From Todiramphus chloris collaris (taxonomy: Eukaryota > Chordata > Aves > Coraciiformes > Alcedinidae): a stretch of 64,000 nt of DNA. This document shows, piece by piece, positions 61,037 to 64,000 of the stretch. The stretch is taken from contig JANVCC010000018.1 in NCBI GenBank assembly GCA_025345505.1, positions 34,062,040 through 34,126,039 on the forward strand, read 5' to 3'. Both the position numbers and the translations under genes were made by a program. How positions within the stretch are numbered: the stretch's first letter is position 1; each line of letters begins with the position of its first letter. The notes below the pieces were generated by a model. It was given only the letters and a program-made list of their open reading frames with translations, had not been told where the DNA came from and searched no databases.

Positions 61037-64000
61037 AATGTATTTGAATTTTGTGTGAGTCCTTCTAAATTTAGGTTATCCTGCATATTTCAAAACATAT
61101 GTAAAAGAAAAACTAAAGTCTAAGCTCACATCAGCCTAAATTGTTAAAAAAACCCAACCTTTATCTTCAGTTTGCCATTGGTCTTCTTGCTGCGAGTTAA
61201 TTCTACACATCAGTCATTTGGGCATCAGAAATAATGGCATGTGATTTGCAGCATTAAACACAATAGTACATTTCATTTTGACAGTGTCTTATAAGCACTC
61301 TTCAAATATTTCAGGTACAGTGGAAACTCACAAATACTCTTTGTCAAATAGATCCGCTGTTAATCTGAAATCACTTACCCCATTCTGCCTGGCCATATCA
61401 ATGAGCTGCTTGATTTCAACTCACTGCTAGTATGAATGATACAAGCTTCAAATCTTGGAATATTCATCCACAGAAAGCTGATGTCAGATGCCAAAATACT
61501 CACAGCCATGACTTAATCCAATATAAAAAAAAAAAAGAGAGAAGCTATTAGTTTGTTTCCTGTCCTCTTATTTCTGGGCAATCTGTCCATCAAATATCAG
61601 CTGCTGCTCAATGTTGTCTTCACCATGAGATGAGCAGCATTACATGGGAGTTGTCATTTGTCTTTCATTTCTAGACTGTATTACAGATGTTCTATGATTA
61701 CAGGAGATCAAGTGGGTGAAATCCTGTTTCATTTCCCTTGAGGCTGCAGCTCATCCCTACATAAGTTGTCACAGTTTCTAAGTGCTTCTCATACTGCTGG
61801 CTTTCATTTTGTGCTGTAAATGCACCTTTCTTGTCCCCGGTATGAGGATGCCCATATAGGTGTCCTGTGCTGGTGTGTGTCCCCCACAGCCAGAAGGTGG
61901 AAGAGGGAAAACACTGGGAGTTTGTTCTCTGGATTCAGAATTTAGAAATCTTGCACAGTGGTTCCAGCACTACACAAATTTGGTAAGTTTCTGACTCTCT
62001 GCAGGTCATCATCAAGCCTTTATTAAACCTATTCAAAACCCAATTGTGAGCATAAGAAATACGATCCAAGGGAAACCAAAAGCCAAACAGAAAAACTGTC
62101 CCTCCCTTCATAAATTCTCCCAAAGAGGAGATATTTCAGGTGTTCATAAATTCTTCCCACCTGAAAGACAGAGAAAACCAATCTTTGAAAACTAGTCCAG
62201 TTCATCACCTGGAATAAAGTTCTGTAGAGCTGCAAAATTATATTTTCCTTTTGTAGTCAATACTTGACAATATCCAGTGCTGTAGGGTAAGACAGGAAGG
62301 TTCCTTAACTTGTCTTCAGACCTACAAGCTTGAATACAGCTCGGTCAATCTTAAATACTCATTCTACAATGATTTTTTGGTGTGTGTTTCATGATCTGAA
62401 ATCTTGTAGGACACAGTGTCTTTTAGCATTATGAGTTTGTTGCCACTTTACAGGAATCTATCCTGCTTACAAGTTTCTGAGGACTTTCTGAGACACCACG
62501 GGCCTGAATCCAACAGCAAGGATGGAGTTTGGAAATGAAACCTGTCTTCTTATCTTGTTTTTTTACCACGTTTGTGGTCATTTAGGCTAATATGCTTGAC
62601 TTTGCAAATTAAATGAGCTAAGAGATATGTCTCAGCAGACAGGTGGTACCTCAGCATGCCTCAATAACCCAGCTCTTCTGGCCCCAAATCTGTCCAAGCT
62701 TATAGAGCTTGTCAGTGACAAAGAAAAGAATTATCCTCTTGCTATGCTTTACGCATAGCCTGTTGCTCACAGAAGCAATCACCTTTTGTATTTTTCACTC
62801 AAAATGTTCAGATTCCTTTGAACTAAACCAAGACTTACTGAATAAGTATTTCTAGCTGATGCCTTTATAATGTTTGTTGCACAGGAAGAAAAAATCAAGG
62901 GGAAAAAAAAAAAGCATGTCAAAATGGATTTAGGCATTTGTATATATGCATATATGCATGTATATGCAAATAAAGGGGGTGCAAAACTTTGAAAATGTAG
63001 ATTTTAAGACCCTGTTTTTCTTGGCAGCAGAAATGTTTGTGTTTACAGGTCTTAAAGGACGCATGTCGCTGAAAGTCACAGCAGTAATAAGAAGGCTAGG
63101 TCCAAGAAAGGATCAGCCTTGAAGGAAAATAAAATTATTCTTCAGCAAAGGAACCAGTTAAGCTAGCATTTGATGTATAAATTGTTGAAGAAGGTTTTTA
63201 TGTTTTGGTTTGGTTCTTTTTCCTTCAGATTTCACCATAATTGGAGAACTAGGCATTAAAACCCACAATACACATTTCTATTCCTATCCAATTTTTTTTG
63301 ATAAATTAGTTAAGCAGTGGTGGCTTTTTGCTTGAGACTGCTTCTGTACTGCTACACTAATTATTAAATATATGTAGGCATTGAGCATTACCCCCCCATC
63401 AGTATCGATGCTGACTTCAGGTTAAAAAAAATTGACAGTTTGTGCCTTGTGTTTCATAAGCAAATGCGCTGACACTTACTCCAGGATTCTTGTTCTGCAG
63501 TCTTTGGCTGAAGGCCAGGTAAAAATAAATTAATCAGGTTATTAACTTGGCCTGCACTGTGAATTACAACTCTGCATACGGCGAGCAGAACATCTGAAAC
63601 TTGCCCTTCTGACCTGCAGAATGGCTAGAGGATTGTCACAGAAACTCAGAGGCATGGGTACACTTTCCAAGAGCTTTGAAAGTCAGCCAGCGCAGCAGCG
63701 CAGAGCACATGCCTGAATCCAGTCAAGCCGAGATATTTTATCAGAAGCCCATCAGTGAAGGCCTTTGCTCCCTCCTCTGACCTTTATCCCTTAGATGGGA
63801 ACTGTTCCCTCCACTGATGCCTCCAGTTCATAAGAAGCATAACTGACTGTGACATTGCTGTATAAATAATAAAAGTATCGCCTGGTGTGTCAGATGCTTT
63901 TGATGAAAGTAAAGGGGGATATTTGAGGCAATTACGCATTGTCGAAACATAATGAACATGTTTGAAAAGCAGAGTTGAAAACAAGCCACTTGAAACAAGA
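61037..64000. other. Gene-free stretch to window end
   Basis: No gene or interspersed repeat recognised. It holds a poly-A/GA patch at 61525-61542, TATGCA-type short repeats at 62940-62967, and a CpG-retaining block at 63440-63990 listed separately. Confidence 0.4.
63440..63990. promoter_or_regulatory. Possible conserved noncoding element (speculative)
   Basis: A non-repetitive block with at least nine CpGs (for example tacggcgagc, cagcgcagcagcgc, gtatcgcc, ttacgcattgtcg) where the neighbouring AT-rich DNA has very few. It also holds homeodomain-like (aataaattaatcagg, gtgaattac), nuclear-receptor-like (ctgacctttatccc) and TATA-like words. No open frame over 66 codons. CpG retention may reflect constraint or low methylation; conservation was not testable here. 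Confidence 0.3.

Noticed and set aside
1..64000. CRISPR array, tRNA, rRNA, operon or prophage
   Set aside because: No regularly spaced direct repeats, no tRNA A/B boxes with cloverleaf pairing seen, and no long dense coding frames. The sequence is vertebrate noncoding DNA.

Overview
The window looks like a noncoding, AT-rich stretch of a bird nuclear genome. The evidence is the repeat content: CR1 LINE 3' ends carrying the ATTCTATG-type tail, several LTRs that I recognise as avian endogenous retrovirus types (for example the TGTCCTGGTTTC...ACCACAACA type), and two old fossils of a CR1-like repeat tail known from turtles and other sauropsids. There is no multi-exon gene, tRNA, rRNA, CRISPR array or prokaryotic-style operon that I can support. 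The only recognisable protein homology is a broken piece of CR1 reverse transcriptase (minus strand, about 17.8-18.2 kb). The other open reading frames are short and lie in unique, repeat or low-complexity DNA. None gave a recognisable family.

Layout. 0-14 kb: a solo LTR (99-678) inserted in a short tandem repeat; two opposed fossils of the same ancient repeat (about 2.8 and 9.8 kb); then a nested, partly unassembled LTR zone (11.7-13.7 kb) with two oppositely oriented copies of one LTR family, a second LTR family inserted into one of them, and a 10-N gap at 13705-13714. 14-46 kb: mostly unique sequence with one CR1 at 17.6-18.2 kb and a tiny CR1 tail at 38.0 kb. The 18.2-38.0 kb interval is the longest stretch in which I see no interspersed repeat. 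46-61 kb: a repeat-rich zone with an LTR at 46.2 kb, a CR1 tail at 51.2 kb, an LTR at 51.8 kb, an LTR with a perfect 5-bp target duplication at 55.5 kb, an old CR1 at 58.9 kb and an LTR at 60.4 kb. 61-64 kb: unique sequence, with a CpG-retaining block near the right edge that could be conserved noncoding DNA.

No genes act together here. The biology visible is retroelement insertion, solo-LTR formation and decay, plus candidate regulatory sequence (a CTCF-like motif at 39.0 kb, perfect hairpins, possible conserved blocks) that needs alignment to other birds. I found no novel system. The better leads are the nested LTR/gap region, the unusual 12-bp repeat flanking the 46.2 kb LTR, the perfect 27-bp hairpin at 27.8 kb, and the possible conserved elements.
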